This document shows, piece by piece, positions 7,289 to 16,302 of a stretch of 42,589 nucleotides of DNA. A program made the position numbers and the translations under genes. The first letter of the stretch is position 1; each line of letters starts with the position of its first letter. Origin of the DNA: Candidatus Kapaibacterium sp. (GTDB taxonomy: Bacteria; Bacteroidota; Ignavibacteria; Kapaibacteriales; UBA4661); the NCBI GenBank assembly GCA_004292595.1, contig RDXM01000102.1:1-42589 (forward strand), given 5' to 3'. Below the pieces are notes generated by a model. That model had not been told where the DNA came from, ran no database searches, and saw nothing but the letters and a program-made list of their open reading frames with translations.

Positions 7289-9592
7289 CTACTCCTGCAC
7301 GGGCGTTTCCACAATTATCGTTACCGTGCGGCAGTAGAAGCGTCCTTCGGGAAGGTCAGTATCGTAGAGCAGCACCGTTTTTCCCAAGCCTCGTACTTCG
7401 GCGCGTTTTGCCAAGTCCAGTGCTGATGCGGTTTCGCGGGCGCGAGACTTTGACAAACGCATGGAATAATCAAGCGGGTTTGTGTAATCGGTATAGCCCG
7501 AAATGCGCACGGTTGCTTGCGGAGCGATTTGGGTTTTGATATAACTCGCAATGCGATTTTGTGCTTGCGTGAGGCTTGCTTTGTCGAAATCGAATAAAAT
7601 CAAGCTGTATCGGTCTATTTCCTTGTCTTTAATGCGCTCGCGGCGTTTGCGCTGAATCGTGATTTGCTCCACTGGCGCAGAGCCATTGTGCTGCAAGCGA
7701 TTTCCTTCGGTGTCGGTCAGAGAGAGTGTAAAATCAAGCGGCGTGGGCGCACGCGGTATATTTCCTTGGCTTTCGGCAATATTCCAATCCAGCATTTTCG
7801 GCAGCGAGCCTGTTCCGCGAAACTCCTTGAGCAGCTGTCCGCTTTGCGAAACGCTAATTGTCCAGTCTTTCACTTCGCCTTGCGGCAAGGTTACACGCGG
7901 TCGGAAGCGGATAATTGGCGGCGATACCGTGCGCACGGTGTCCATTGTTTTTACGGGTTCGAGAATTTCCCACGTGTCGCTGGCGCATTCCACACGACGA
8001 TTTTCCTGCTGCACTTCGGCGGTGTACAGCCCCGTGTTGGAAACGGTCGCCATTTGCGGCAAGTTGCGGGTTTGAATGGGCAAGCGTGTGGAATCAATGC
8101 CCCAAACATTGCTCAAATAATCGCGCACTGCCTTTGCGCGACGGTACGAAAGCGCAGTGTTGGTGCGCTCTGCGGGCGTAATGTTGTCGTTGCAGCCTGT
8201 GAGCGTGAGCTTTGCTTTTGGATAAAGACGCATCCGTTTTCCGATGATATTCAAGGCTTGGTGATAGGTTTCCAGCATCTCGAAATTATGCAGCGTGTTT
8301 ACGTTGTACGCGCTTGTATCCCGCGTGGACAGACGTTCGTAGCGTTCGGGAATGTTGTCGCTGCCTTGCTCAAAAAAGACATACGGCAGAAGCGGACGCA
8401 AATTCACCGACAAAAATTCTTCAATGCGAAAGGTAACGTCGGGCAGTTCCCGTCCATCGCGCTCCACGCCTACTGCCGTGATGTTTGCGGTGAGTTCGTT
8501 GCCGCGCTTCATTGTGCCGTTGTCGCGGTCTGTTTTGACGATTTCTGTTTTCGTTGTTTCCGTGCGTGTTGGTCTCTCTGGCGGGCGCGTGATGTTTTGT
8601 GACGGCGGTTCTTGATTTTGTGCGGTCGGCGTGGGTGGTTGTTCTTCGGAAGAGGACGAATCCAGCACTTTTCGTTCGGGCGCGAATTTGAGCGCAATGC
8701 CAGCACGGATTTGATGCACTGTCCAGTAATCACGCGGATTTGCCCATGCCGAACCCTGCACAATCGGCGTAATCGGATAGGAATAAAACACTTCTGGCGT
8801 GATATAGACCGTGCGCTTTGCATTCAAGGGAATTTCCCACGAAAGCCCCGCTATGACTGAAACAGAGTATGGCGTAGAGCCTGGAATTTCGCCGCTTTGC
8901 TGATTGCGCAATTTGTTTTGTGTGTCGAGAAAAACAGCCCTGTCGGGCGAGAGTATGCGCTCTTCCATCGCAAAACTACGCTGAATTGCATAACCGACGT
9001 GTCCGCCCAGCATAATTGCCAAGCCGTCGTCGCTTTTGCTAAGTCCCGTAAAGGGCTTAATCGTCAGAAATGGCTCAAAACCGATGTTTCCAAGATTGGC
9101 AGCGATAGTATGCGCAACGTTGGCTGTCTGCGGCGAACCGTCGGGATTCACATTCCCAAACAACACAGTGGAATCAAGCGACTCCGACCACGACGGAACG
9201 CCTCCAAGCCGCACGTAGCCTAAGCGCAAGGACAATCCAACGACATTGCCAAGCGGAATATCGTAGAGCAGTCCTGCGGCGAAGTTATTGGCAATCGCGT
9301 CGCGGAAATTTTGGCAACAACTCGGCACACCCGGTAATTCCTTGAAGCTCGCATAGTGCGTGGTGTAGGCGTATTGTCCCCACACGCCGAAGCGTGTGCG
9401 CGGCGTGGAATCGAGCTTCTGTGCGTGTGCGGAAGTGCCGATGAACAGGAGCATTACCAGCAATAGTGGCACAGACATTCTTGTCTGTGAGTGTTGGTGC
9501 GCTTTGTGGGGATTCACAGACAAGAATGTCTGTGCCACTGGGGAACTCAGACTGTGTCTTTGTAGAAAATATTTTCGTAGTACATTTTTCAT
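7289..9592 (-). CDS. outer-membrane barrel protein with two OmpA-like domains
   Basis: The 767-aa protein has a signal peptide whose hydrophobic core is LLLVMLLFIGTSAHA, with cleavage expected after residue 57. Residues 60-305 look like an outer-membrane beta-barrel. A Pro/Ser/Thr-rich linker follows (310-365). Next comes a first OmpA-like domain (about 400-540, FFEQGSDNIP, then RTNTALSYRRAKAVRDYL), an Ig-like stretch (565-640), and a second OmpA-like domain (660-767, LILFDFDKASL, GYTDYTNPLDYSMRLSKSRA). OmpA-like domains bind peptidoglycan, so it probably links outer membrane and wall. Its ATG overlaps the stop of the upstream T9SS-substrate gene as ATGA, so the two are coupled. Oddly, residues 19-43 are encoded by a palindromic repeat element, giving a 40-residue n-region. 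An internal start at Met39 is the alternative. Confidence 0.85.
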   Translation of the reverse strand: MKNVLRKYFLQRHSLSSPVAQTFLSVNPHKAHQHSQTRMSVPLLLVMLLFIGTSAHAQKLDSTPRTRFGVWGQYAYTTHYASFKELPGVPSCCQNFRDAIANNFAAGLLYDIPLGNVVGLSLRLGYVRLGGVPSWSESLDSTVLFGNVNPDGSPQTANVAHTIAANLGNIGFEPFLTIKPFTGLSKSDDGLAIMLGGHVGYAIQRSFAMEERILSPDRAVFLDTQNKLRNQQSGEIPGSTPYSVSVIAGLSWEIPLNAKRTVYITPEVFYSYPITPIVQGSAWANPRDYWTVHQIRAGIALKFAPERKVLDSSSSEEQPPTPTAQNQEPPSQNITRPPERPTRTETTKTEIVKTDRDNGTMKRGNELTANITAVGVERDGRELPDVTFRIEEFLSVNLRPLLPYVFFEQGSDNIPERYERLSTRDTSAYNVNTLHNFEMLETYHQALNIIGKRMRLYPKAKLTLTGCNDNITPAERTNTALSYRRAKAVRDYLSNVWGIDSTRLPIQTRNLPQMATVSNTGLYTAEVQQENRRVECASDTWEILEPVKTMDTVRTVSPPIIRFRPRVTLPQGEVKDWTISVSQSGQLLKEFRGTGSLPKMLDWNIAESQGNIPRAPTPLDFTLSLTDTEGNRLQHNGSAPVEQITIQRKRRERIKDKEIDRYSLILFDFDKASLTQAQNRIASYIKTQIAPQATVRISGYTDYTNPLDYSMRLSKSRARETASALDLAKRAEVRGLGKTVLLYDTDLPEGRFYCRTVTIIVETPVQE
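9465..9539. repeat. double-hairpin palindromic element, copy 4, inside a coding region
   Basis: This 75-bp element with intact arms lies within the 5' end of the OmpA-family gene. Its length is 25 codons and it has no stop in that frame. It separates the charged N-terminus of the signal peptide from the hydrophobic core. Confidence 0.9.
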
Positions 9593-12500
9593 CGAATTAC
9601 CTCCAAGCGGCGTGTGATGCGCTCTGTGGGAGTTTGTAAAATCATAAAATACAGCCCTGATGGGAGCGACGCTGCGTCTGCGGTGAGCGAATACGTGCCT
9701 GCCTCCATTTCCGCACCCAACAGCTGCTTCACGGCTTGTCCCATCGTGTTGTAGAGCGTGAGCGTGGTGTAGCCGCGTTCCATGAGCGAAAGGTCAATCG
9801 TGGAAATATCGGTAACGGGATTGGGTTTTGCCGAAGCAAGTGCTGTTGCGGTGGTGGCGATTTGCACAAGGCGCGTTCCACCCGCCAAGCAAATACGGCT
9901 CGCAGAAGTTCGCGCCGATGCGGTGTCGAGGTTCAAACAAATGCCGCCCGATGCTGGATTGTCGAGAAATACTTGCGTTGCGGTGGTATTGCCGAGCGTG
10001 ATGCGAAAGGGGATTCGCGCAAGAACGCTATCGGCGGGAAGGGGATTCGGCAAGGGCAAGCGCAAAGGAATAATGCGGTTTCCAGCAGCATCCGCACTGC
10101 CTTTGTCGGTACCAAGTGGATACATGATGGTTCGATTAAAGCGCAAACTCGCGCTAAATTCCCTGATGCCCGCCTCGCGCAAAAAGCGCACATTTTCTAA
10201 GCGCAACGGCAAAAGCACGGTGTCGCCGATGCCACCAGAAACCGATTCCAAGCGCAGACGTGCCGTTGCGGTCAAGGTTTCGGCAAATGCGCTCACGGAC
10301 GAGGTTTTGGAGCAAGTGAAACCAAAATCGCGCAGAAGCGGTGTAAGCTGCGTTGTTAAGTAGCTGCGTCCGCACGGCGAGCCTGCATAGCGCATCGTTA
10401 CTTGTGCCATCGCGCCCGGCATGGTTGGATTAGGCGAAATACTTTCCACCGAAAACACGCTGTCCTGCCCGAAACGGAGCGGCACATTCCACTGAATGGG
10501 CAGATTGCCTGTGTTGCGCAGGGTGAGCGTTTTGGTAACGGGCGTGTTGGGCGGAACAGAGCCGAAGGTCGTAAATATCGGCTCTACGGCGTTTATCCAT
10601 TCAAAATCGCGGACGTTTTTTATGCCCGAAAGCGTTGTGCTGGTCGAGCCAGCAGCATCGCGGTTGATGGCATTGGAAAGGTAGCGGAAGGTCTGATTTG
10701 CCGCGCCCAGCACCATTGGCTGAAAGCGCACCGTGAGCGTGGTATCGCGCCCGCCCGCAATGCGAATGGGCAGCGACGACGCGCTACTCGCCGCATCAAT
10801 ACTGATGCTTGAGGCATTGCCGCTTTGAAGAGATTGAATGCTGGTGATAATCAAATCCTGACCGCCTGTGTTTTGCACGATGACCGACGAGATAGCACTG
10901 ACTTCGCAACTAAGCGGCGTAAACACACGATTCTCGGTAACAGCAATGCGCGGAGGCAAGATAGTTGCTTGCACAGAAAATGCTTGCACACGCCCACAGG
11001 CATCGGTGAATGCGCCCATGCTGCTTGCGTCGGTCGCGCTGCCGAGAAAGTTCACCGTTACAACCGATGTGCCGCCAACAGGCGTTACCGGCGGCGTAAT
11101 ATCCCGAATCGTGAATGCACCGCCGAGCGTGAAGCGTCCGCCCCAGGTGAGCGGCGTTGTGCCGAGATTGCGAATGGTCAAAGTGTCGGTCGCGCCGATG
11201 TTGGGGAAAATGTTCACAAAGCGAAGATTGGTGCGGGAGAGAGCAAATCCGACGGAATCTTTGCCGCCTTGCAGCACGACGTTGAAGGTCGGCGAATCGT
11301 CGGCATTAGAAATAAAGCGCAGTGTGTCGGTGGATGCGCCCGTGCGGTTCGGACGGTAGCGGACTTGGAGCGTTTGCGGCTGCCCCGAGCGCACCGAGAG
11401 CGGCACTGCGGGCTGGGAAACAAGCGAAAACGGACTGCTTGCGCCGCCCAAGAGCGTTATTTGGCTAATTATCAAATCTTGTCCATCGCTGCTGGTGTTG
11501 CGCACGGTGAAGCTGACGGTAGAATCATTCGCGCAGGTAAGGGTGCTAAAATTGATAGGACTCGCAACGCCAATGCCCGGACGCGGTTTGTCAATGTTAA
11601 TCCGCATGGTTACTGGGGTTTGGCGCGAGCAGTCGTCCACCATATTCCACACCGCGCTGAACTGCCCCGCCACGGACGTATTTGCAAAGCGCACCGTTAC
11701 TTGCGAAGTGCCACCTGCGGGCGTTGGGTTTGGCGTGATGCTTTCCACCACGTAGCCATTTGCGAGCGTTGCCGGAAGCAGCCAGGCTTTTGCGATTGTT
11801 CCCGTATTTGTGATAGTCAGTGTCCGCGTGAGTGCTGGTGCGCCGCGCGTAATTGTTCCAAAATCAAGGTCTTGCGCCGAAACGCTGAGATTGACCGAAT
11901 CTTTTAATGCCGTTACTGTTACGGTCGTGATGCCCGTTTGCGCATTAGAAAACAAGGTCAGACGCGCCGTGCGGTCGTTGGGCATGGAAATACGCGGTGT
12001 GTAGCGGACGATAATATCACGGCTTTGGTTGAATGGCACAAGCAACGGCGTGGACTCGGAGAGCATCGTGGGGCTGATAATTTGGTAATCTGGCAGGGTA
12101 AAACTCGCGCCCGTAACCCGCAGGGTTACTTGTCCCGAGTTATAGACGTTCAACGTGGTATCTTTGTAGGGCGCGTCGGTATTGGCACACGCAAAATCGC
12201 CGAAATCAATAGGGCGCGTGGAAATACCCGACGGCGTAACGGTGATGTTTGGCGGGTTTTGTGCGGTGCGAGCTTCGAGCGTAAAAAGAGGACCGACGAC
12301 GTTACAAATTCTATCAATAGGACTTGTAGAATAGGTGAGATATTGCCCTGCCATCGCACCCAGAAAGCGCACCGTTACAAATGAAGTATCGCCCGGCTGG
12401 AGAACGACGCGATAATTCGTCGTGTTTCCTGGTTCGACGACAGGTGCTGGGCGTATGCTCGTAATGCGAAAGCTGCCGATATCGACAGGAATTTGCCAAT

Positions 12501-13206
12501 CCATCGGAACTGTTCCATTATTGCGCACAAACGGCAAGGTAATATCAGCAGTAGCGTTGGGCGCAAGCACACCGAAGTCGTAGCCGCTTGAGAGAAGCTG
12601 AAAAGAACGCCGCTCGCGTCTGGTGATAATCGGAAAATCATTGATAATCGGTACGCCAATACTATCCACCGAATACACCCGCAATGTCGCACTACTGCTT
12701 GTTCCGAGATTGGGAGTCGTAAAGCTGGCAATAATCAAGGTGCGCCGCCCCGCAATCACGCCAACAGGCGAGGTGGGCGTGAGGACGCGAAACGTCGCGG
12801 CGGGTGGTGCATTCAAAATGCGCACACTATCGACGCGCCCGCTAATAGCACGCCGTCCATCGGGCGTCTGAGGTGTAATCGGCACATCTACTTCAAGGGT
12901 GGTTTCAACCGAATCCAGCACAGGTGAATCGCAGATTTGCGTACGGAAATTCCAGACTGCTATGCGGGTGGATGCTGCCTCAGATTGCTGCCCTTTCACC
13001 GAGCCATTTGGAGAGGCGTTTAGCGAAGTATTTGCTCCTAAACGCAAGAGTTGATGCGGCGAGCGAGGCGATGGCGCGGGTTCAGAGTAGATGTTCTGCG
13101 CGGTAAGGAATGCGGGCATTCCAACAGCAACGATGCAGAACAAACAAAGAGCGGCATACAAGGAATGATGCCGCCGTGAAGGTATTGTTGAGGGAACAAT
13201 CTTCAT
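9589..13206 (-). CDS. T9SS-secreted Ig-like repeat protein (choice-of-anchor D/ASH-like) with cohesin-like domain
   Basis: This 1205-aa secreted protein has a signal peptide (hydrophobic core about residues 17-35, cleavage after LTA). Most of the length is tandem Ig-like modules alternating between a form with FG...TLxIxNxGTxPxxW and VTVRF and a form starting at a conserved Cys (CANTD, CANDS, CEVS) with VxNTGGQDLIIxS. About four pairs are visible. Residues about 980-1105 resemble a cohesin-like domain (GDTVLLPLRLENV...FSASLRF). The last 85 residues (KPNPVTDISTIDLSL... to RRLEVIR) form a type A T9SS sorting domain, predicting export to the surface. No enzyme motif is seen; adhesion or scaffold is inference. 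The 3' end overlaps the OmpA-family start by four bases, suggesting the two act at the same surface. Confidence 0.88.
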   Translation of the reverse strand: MKIVPSTIPSRRHHSLYAALCLFCIVAVGMPAFLTAQNIYSEPAPSPRSPHQLLRLGANTSLNASPNGSVKGQQSEAASTRIAVWNFRTQICDSPVLDSVETTLEVDVPITPQTPDGRRAISGRVDSVRILNAPPAATFRVLTPTSPVGVIAGRRTLIIASFTTPNLGTSSSATLRVYSVDSIGVPIINDFPIITRRERRSFQLLSSGYDFGVLAPNATADITLPFVRNNGTVPMDWQIPVDIGSFRITSIRPAPVVEPGNTTNYRVVLQPGDTSFVTVRFLGAMAGQYLTYSTSPIDRICNVVGPLFTLEARTAQNPPNITVTPSGISTRPIDFGDFACANTDAPYKDTTLNVYNSGQVTLRVTGASFTLPDYQIISPTMLSESTPLLVPFNQSRDIIVRYTPRISMPNDRTARLTLFSNAQTGITTVTVTALKDSVNLSVSAQDLDFGTITRGAPALTRTLTITNTGTIAKAWLLPATLANGYVVESITPNPTPAGGTSQVTVRFANTSVAGQFSAVWNMVDDCSRQTPVTMRINIDKPRPGIGVASPINFSTLTCANDSTVSFTVRNTSSDGQDLIISQITLLGGASSPFSLVSQPAVPLSVRSGQPQTLQVRYRPNRTGASTDTLRFISNADDSPTFNVVLQGGKDSVGFALSRTNLRFVNIFPNIGATDTLTIRNLGTTPLTWGGRFTLGGAFTIRDITPPVTPVGGTSVVTVNFLGSATDASSMGAFTDACGRVQAFSVQATILPPRIAVTENRVFTPLSCEVSAISSVIVQNTGGQDLIITSIQSLQSGNASSISIDAASSASSLPIRIAGGRDTTLTVRFQPMVLGAANQTFRYLSNAINRDAAGSTSTTLSGIKNVRDFEWINAVEPIFTTFGSVPPNTPVTKTLTLRNTGNLPIQWNVPLRFGQDSVFSVESISPNPTMPGAMAQVTMRYAGSPCGRSYLTTQLTPLLRDFGFTCSKTSSVSAFAETLTATARLRLESVSGGIGDTVLLPLRLENVRFLREAGIREFSASLRFNRTIMYPLGTDKGSADAAGNRIIPLRLPLPNPLPADSVLARIPFRITLGNTTATQVFLDNPASGGICLNLDTASARTSASRICLAGGTRLVQIATTATALASAKPNPVTDISTIDLSLMERGYTTLTLYNTMGQAVKQLLGAEMEAGTYSLTADAASLPSGLYFMILQTPTERITRRLEVIR

Positions 13207-13360
13207 GGCGAAAACAAAAAGTGAATGGGGAGAGATGCTTCAAGCAGCGCGGTCATGACAAGTGCGGCTTTGGAGAGTCTCACGCAAAAATCACGCCAAA
13301 GGACGCGAAACTTGCTCGGTACGCAGCACTGCGAGCTTTCTTATCGAAAGAAAGACCGTG

Positions 13361-13368
13361 CAAAGCTA
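13361..13368 (-). promoter_or_regulatory. Bacteroidota-type -7 box (TAGCTTTG) of the T9SS repeat protein
   Basis: The minus strand reads TAGCTTTGCA, an exact match to TANNTTTG, 155 bases upstream of the ATG at 13206. No clear TTTG -33 box is seen at the expected distance. The box is the best promoter candidate in the 483-bp gap (13207-13689), which otherwise holds only a hairpin and no gene that I can support. Confidence 0.45.
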
Positions 13369-13586
13369 CGGATTTTTCGGGAATGTGAAGCACATTTGTT
13401 CAACAGATGTATCGAAGAGTAGTAAGATAATGCGTTTCGGTGCGGCACACAAATTGGTCTGTAGCTGTTTCAAAGTGATGAAATGTGCTATTTTGGGACA
13501 AGTGCGGAACAGCATCCAGCGCATTGTCGTTCTTGCAGGAAGCAAGCTCGGAAACGACCCCAAACGTCTTTGGAGAATCTATCGTT

Positions 13587-13615
13587 GTAGAGACAAGGCT
13601 ATGCCTTGTCTCTAC
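13587..13615. repeat. 13-bp-stem perfect inverted repeat near the gmd 3' end
   Basis: GTAGAGACAAGGC and GCCTTGTCTCTAC form a perfect 13-bp stem with a 3-base loop, about 75 bp beyond the stop of gmd. No T-run follows in either direction, so it looks like a dispersed palindrome and not a classical terminator. Confidence 0.65.
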
Positions 13616-13689
13616 GCTTTGTCTCTCTGTTGTATCTCTCCGTTTTCATCGCCAATAACCTGTACGGTTTTGTTAGGCACAATGGCGTT

Positions 13690-14709
13690 CTACACTTCCG
13701 ATTCCCGCGCAATTTTTCCGCTCAACTGCTCTTGCAAGAGCTGAATATCGGCATCCACCATAATGTGTACCAATTCTTTGAAGGATGTTTTCGGCTGCCA
13801 GCCAAGACTGGTGCGGGCTTTGGTGTAATCGCCAATGAGCAAATCTACTTCGGTGGGACGCAAATATCGCTCGTCTAATTTCACAAAGTCTTCCCAATGC
13901 AAGCCAACGTGCGTGAAGGCTTCCACCAAAAATTCACGGACGGAATGCGTTTCGTTGGTCGCAATCACGTAGTCATCGGCTTCTGCTTGCTGGAGCATGA
14001 GCCACATTGCTTCGACGTATTCTTTTGCATAGCCCCAATCCCGCTTTGCATCAAGGTTTCCGAGATACAATTCCTTTTGCAAACCTGCCTTGATACGCGC
14101 CACAGCACGAGTAATCTTGCGGGTTACGAAGGTTTCGCCGCGACGAGGAGATTCGTGATTGAACAAAATACCATTACACGCAAACATATTGTACGATTCG
14201 CGGTAGTTCACCGTCAGCCAATACGCATACACTTTCGCCGCAGCGTAGGGGCTGCGCGGATAGAAGGGTGTTGTTTCGTTTTGCGGAACAGCCTGCACCA
14301 AGCCATACATCTCGCTCGACGAGGCTTGATAGAACTTCGATTGCAAGCCTGTTTCGCGCATGGCATCCAAGATACGGAGCGTTCCTAAGCCCGTTACATC
14401 GCCTGTGTATTCGGGCGTGTCGAAGCTCACGCGGACGTGGCTTTGCGCACCTAAGTGATAGATTTCATCGGGTTCAATTTTCGTCAGAAGGCGGCTGATA
14501 TTCGACGAATCGGCAAGATCGCCATAATGCAAGAAAAGCCGTACTCCTGCGGTGTGTGGGTCGTTGTAGATGTGGTCAATGCGTGAAGTATTGAAGGTCG
14601 AGGCGCGGCGAATAATGCCATGCACTTCGTAGCCTTTTTCCAGCAGAAATTCTGCCAAATACGAACCGTCTTGTCCAGTAATGCCAGTAATCAGGGCTTT
14701 TTTTGCCAT
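13690..14709 (-). CDS. gmd: GDP-mannose 4,6-dehydratase
   Basis: This enzyme converts GDP-D-mannose to GDP-4-keto-6-deoxymannose, the precursor of GDP-fucose, rhamnose or perosamine used in surface polysaccharides. It is a 339-aa short-chain dehydrogenase: the Rossmann motif GITGQDG is at residues 9-15, followed by RRAS (34-37), the catalytic Ser-Glu in SSSEMYG (130-136) and the Tyr155-x3-Lys159 pair in [23 protein letters not shown] is the conserved GMD substrate loop. The ATG at 14707-14709 is directly at the family start. No fucose synthetase (wcaG/fcl) or glycosyltransferase lies beside it, so the final sugar cannot be assigned. A Wzz-type protein occurs 11 kb away but is not in the same operon. 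Confidence 0.96.
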   Translation of the reverse strand: MAKKALITGITGQDGSYLAEFLLEKGYEVHGIIRRASTFNTSRIDHIYNDPHTAGVRLFLHYGDLADSSNISRLLTKIEPDEIYHLGAQSHVRVSFDTPEYTGDVTGLGTLRILDAMRETGLQSKFYQASSSEMYGLVQAVPQNETTPFYPRSPYAAAKVYAYWLTVNYRESYNMFACNGILFNHESPRRGETFVTRKITRAVARIKAGLQKELYLGNLDAKRDWGYAKEYVEAMWLMLQQAEADDYVIATNETHSVREFLVEAFTHVGLHWEDFVKLDERYLRPTEVDLLIGDYTKARTSLGWQPKTSFKELVHIMVDADIQLLQEQLSGKIARESEV

Positions 14710-14771
14710 TGGAATTGAAATGAGTGAAAATGAAGGAATACTTTCGCAGAGTGCTCATTGTATAGTCGTAC

Positions 14772-14797
14772 AGCGCAGACAAGAGTGTCTGCGCTAC
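14772..14797. repeat. single-arm variant of the palindromic element family
   Basis: This is a single hairpin AGCGCAGACA / TGTCTGCGCT around a 4-base loop, upstream of gmd. It keeps the GCAGACA...TGTCTGC core of the double-hairpin family but differs at paired positions on both sides of the stem. Confidence 0.55.
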
Positions 14798-14814
14798 CTT
14801 GGTAAAGATTTTTT

Positions 14815-15007
14815 GTAACTGGTCAGGTCTCAACCATGAAGGGGGGACGCAGATGAAGATGATTGGATTGATGAAGATGATATTGATAAAAAACAAGAGC
14901 GTGAATACAAACTTCATCCGTTGTTGATATTTTCTACATTTTCATCATCTTCATCCATTCAATCATCTTCATCTGCGTCCAAAAAAAATCATGACCTGAC
15001 TAGTTAC
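14815..15007. mobile_element. 193-bp MITE-like inverted-repeat element
   Basis: The element begins GTAACTGGTCAGGTC and ends GACCTGACTAGTTAC, 15-bp terminal inverted repeats with one mismatch. Inside, long subterminal arms (14845 onward and up to 15000) built around GCAGATGAAGATGATTG are near-perfect inverted copies. GATTTTTT flanks it on both sides (14807-14814 and 15008-15015), consistent with an 8-bp target duplication, although the run of T makes chance possible. It encodes no credible protein. An inverted second copy starts at 42484. It fills most of the 316-bp gap between the aminotransferase and gmd. Confidence 0.8.
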
Positions 15008-15025
15008 GATTTTTTTAGATGCACC

Positions 15026-16207
15026 TTACGCTAACGCTGTCATTGCTGCCGCGAAGCGTTCTACGCCTTTTTTCAAGGTTTCGTCCGATGCCGCAAAGGA
15101 AAAACGCAAGCAGCCCGGCGCACCAAAGGCTTCGCCCGGAACGACCGCCAAATGGTGCTTGTCGAGTGCTTCTTGGCAAAAATCAAACGAGGTTGTTACC
15201 TTCATCGTGGGCAATGCTTTGGAAATATCCACGAACATATAAAATGCGCCGTCGGGCATGAGAAAATCCACATTCGGAATAGCTGCAAACAAGGCTGCAA
15301 CCATATCGCGGCGGCGAGCAAATTCTTTGCGCATCATTTCCACATCCGCTTTTGTGTGCAGAAGTGCCGCCAATGCTGCCTTCTGCGCAATCGAATTTGG
15401 ATTCGAGGTGGATTGCCCCTGCACTTTTGCTGCTTCTTTCATCAGTGCCGCCGGACCCGTCATAAAGCCAACACGCCAGCCCGTCATCGAATACGCCTTC
15501 GATACGCCGTTCACCGTGATAACGCGGTGCGCAAGTTCGGCAATAGAGCCGATGCTGAAATGCTCCACGCTGCCAAACGAGATTTTTTCGTACAATTCAT
15601 CGCTCATAATAAAGCAATCATGCTTCTCCAATACTTTGCCCAGAGCCTTGATTTCATCAGGGGTGTACATCGTTCCTGTTGGATTGGAGGGCGAGTTCAA
15701 AATCACACATTTGGTCTTTGGTGTAAGAGCGGCTTCGAGTTGTGCGGGAGTCATTTTGAAGCGGTTTTCGAGTGTTGTTTCAATGATAACTGGCTTCGCG
15801 CCTGCAATTTGAATCATTGCTGGATAGCTCACCCAAAACGGCGCGTTCAAAATAACCTCGTCGCCTTCGTTGCACATTGCAAGCAGCGCATTGAAAATAG
15901 AGTGTTTGCCGCCTGTTGAGACAAGCACATTTTCTGGCTTTATGTCGGGCAAGCCATTTTCGGTCATAAATTTTTCAGCCACCGCTTTGCGCAAATCAGG
16001 AATGCCGTTGGCTTCGGTATAATAGGTAAAATTCTCGTTGATTGCTTTGATTGCAGCGTCTTTGACGACTTGCGGCGTAGGAAAATCAGGCTCTCCCGTC
16101 GCAAGGCTCACAACGTCAATTCCTTGCGCTTTCATGGTTTTTGCTTTTGCGTTGATAGCCAGTGTTTGCGATTCATTCGCCGAAAGAACGCGGGCGGAAA
16201 GATTCAT
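15026..16207 (-). CDS. class I pyridoxal-phosphate aminotransferase, aspartate aminotransferase-like
   Basis: The 393-aa protein belongs to the subgroup Ib aspartate/prephenate aminotransferases. It starts MNLSARVLSANESQTLAINA, has GEPDFPTP (38-45), the PLP-contact SPSNPTGTMY (172-181) and the Schiff-base Lys237 in VSKAYSMTGWRVGF. The Arg that binds the substrate carboxylate is expected in the C-terminal LRFSFA segment. It probably interconverts aspartate and oxaloacetate, with prephenate or aromatic substrates possible. There are two adjacent ATGs (16205-16207 and 16208-16210); I use the second because it matches family starts. The open frame further upstream is hydrophobic noise. A TATATTTG box lies 88 bases upstream. 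Confidence 0.93.
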   Translation of the reverse strand: MNLSARVLSANESQTLAINAKAKTMKAQGIDVVSLATGEPDFPTPQVVKDAAIKAINENFTYYTEANGIPDLRKAVAEKFMTENGLPDIKPENVLVSTGGKHSIFNALLAMCNEGDEVILNAPFWVSYPAMIQIAGAKPVIIETTLENRFKMTPAQLEAALTPKTKCVILNSPSNPTGTMYTPDEIKALGKVLEKHDCFIMSDELYEKISFGSVEHFSIGSIAELAHRVITVNGVSKAYSMTGWRVGFMTGPAALMKEAAKVQGQSTSNPNSIAQKAALAALLHTKADVEMMRKEFARRRDMVAALFAAIPNVDFLMPDGAFYMFVDISKALPTMKVTTSFDFCQEALDKHHLAVVPGEAFGAPGCLRFSFAASDETLKKGVERFAAAMTALA

Positions 16208-16294
16208 CATAGTCTGTAAAAAATAAAAAAGAAGAAAAAGGTGAAATTCAAAAAAAGTGGTAGCGCATTGCACAATAATGTTCATGTTGAAGTG

Positions 16295-16302
16295 CAAATA
16301 TA
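16295..16302 (-). promoter_or_regulatory. Bacteroidota-type -7 box (TATATTTG) of the aminotransferase
   Basis: The minus strand reads TATATTTGCA, an exact TANNTTTG match, 88 bases before the aminotransferase start. It lies in the 234-bp divergent gap shared with the dihydroorotate dehydrogenase gene. No clear -33 TTTG is seen. Confidence 0.5.

Noticed and set aside
13207-13744. Several 60-160 aa frames in the 483-bp gap between gmd and the T9SS repeat protein
   Set aside because: Composition is unlike protein, frames overlap each other and the gmd 3' end, and none has a ribosome site or known motif.
14576-14917. Hydrophobic 113-aa frame across the MITE-like element
   Set aside because: It is formed by translating the inverted-repeat element (FIFICVPP-type sequence); the same peptide appears at 42286-42585 only because the element is repeated.
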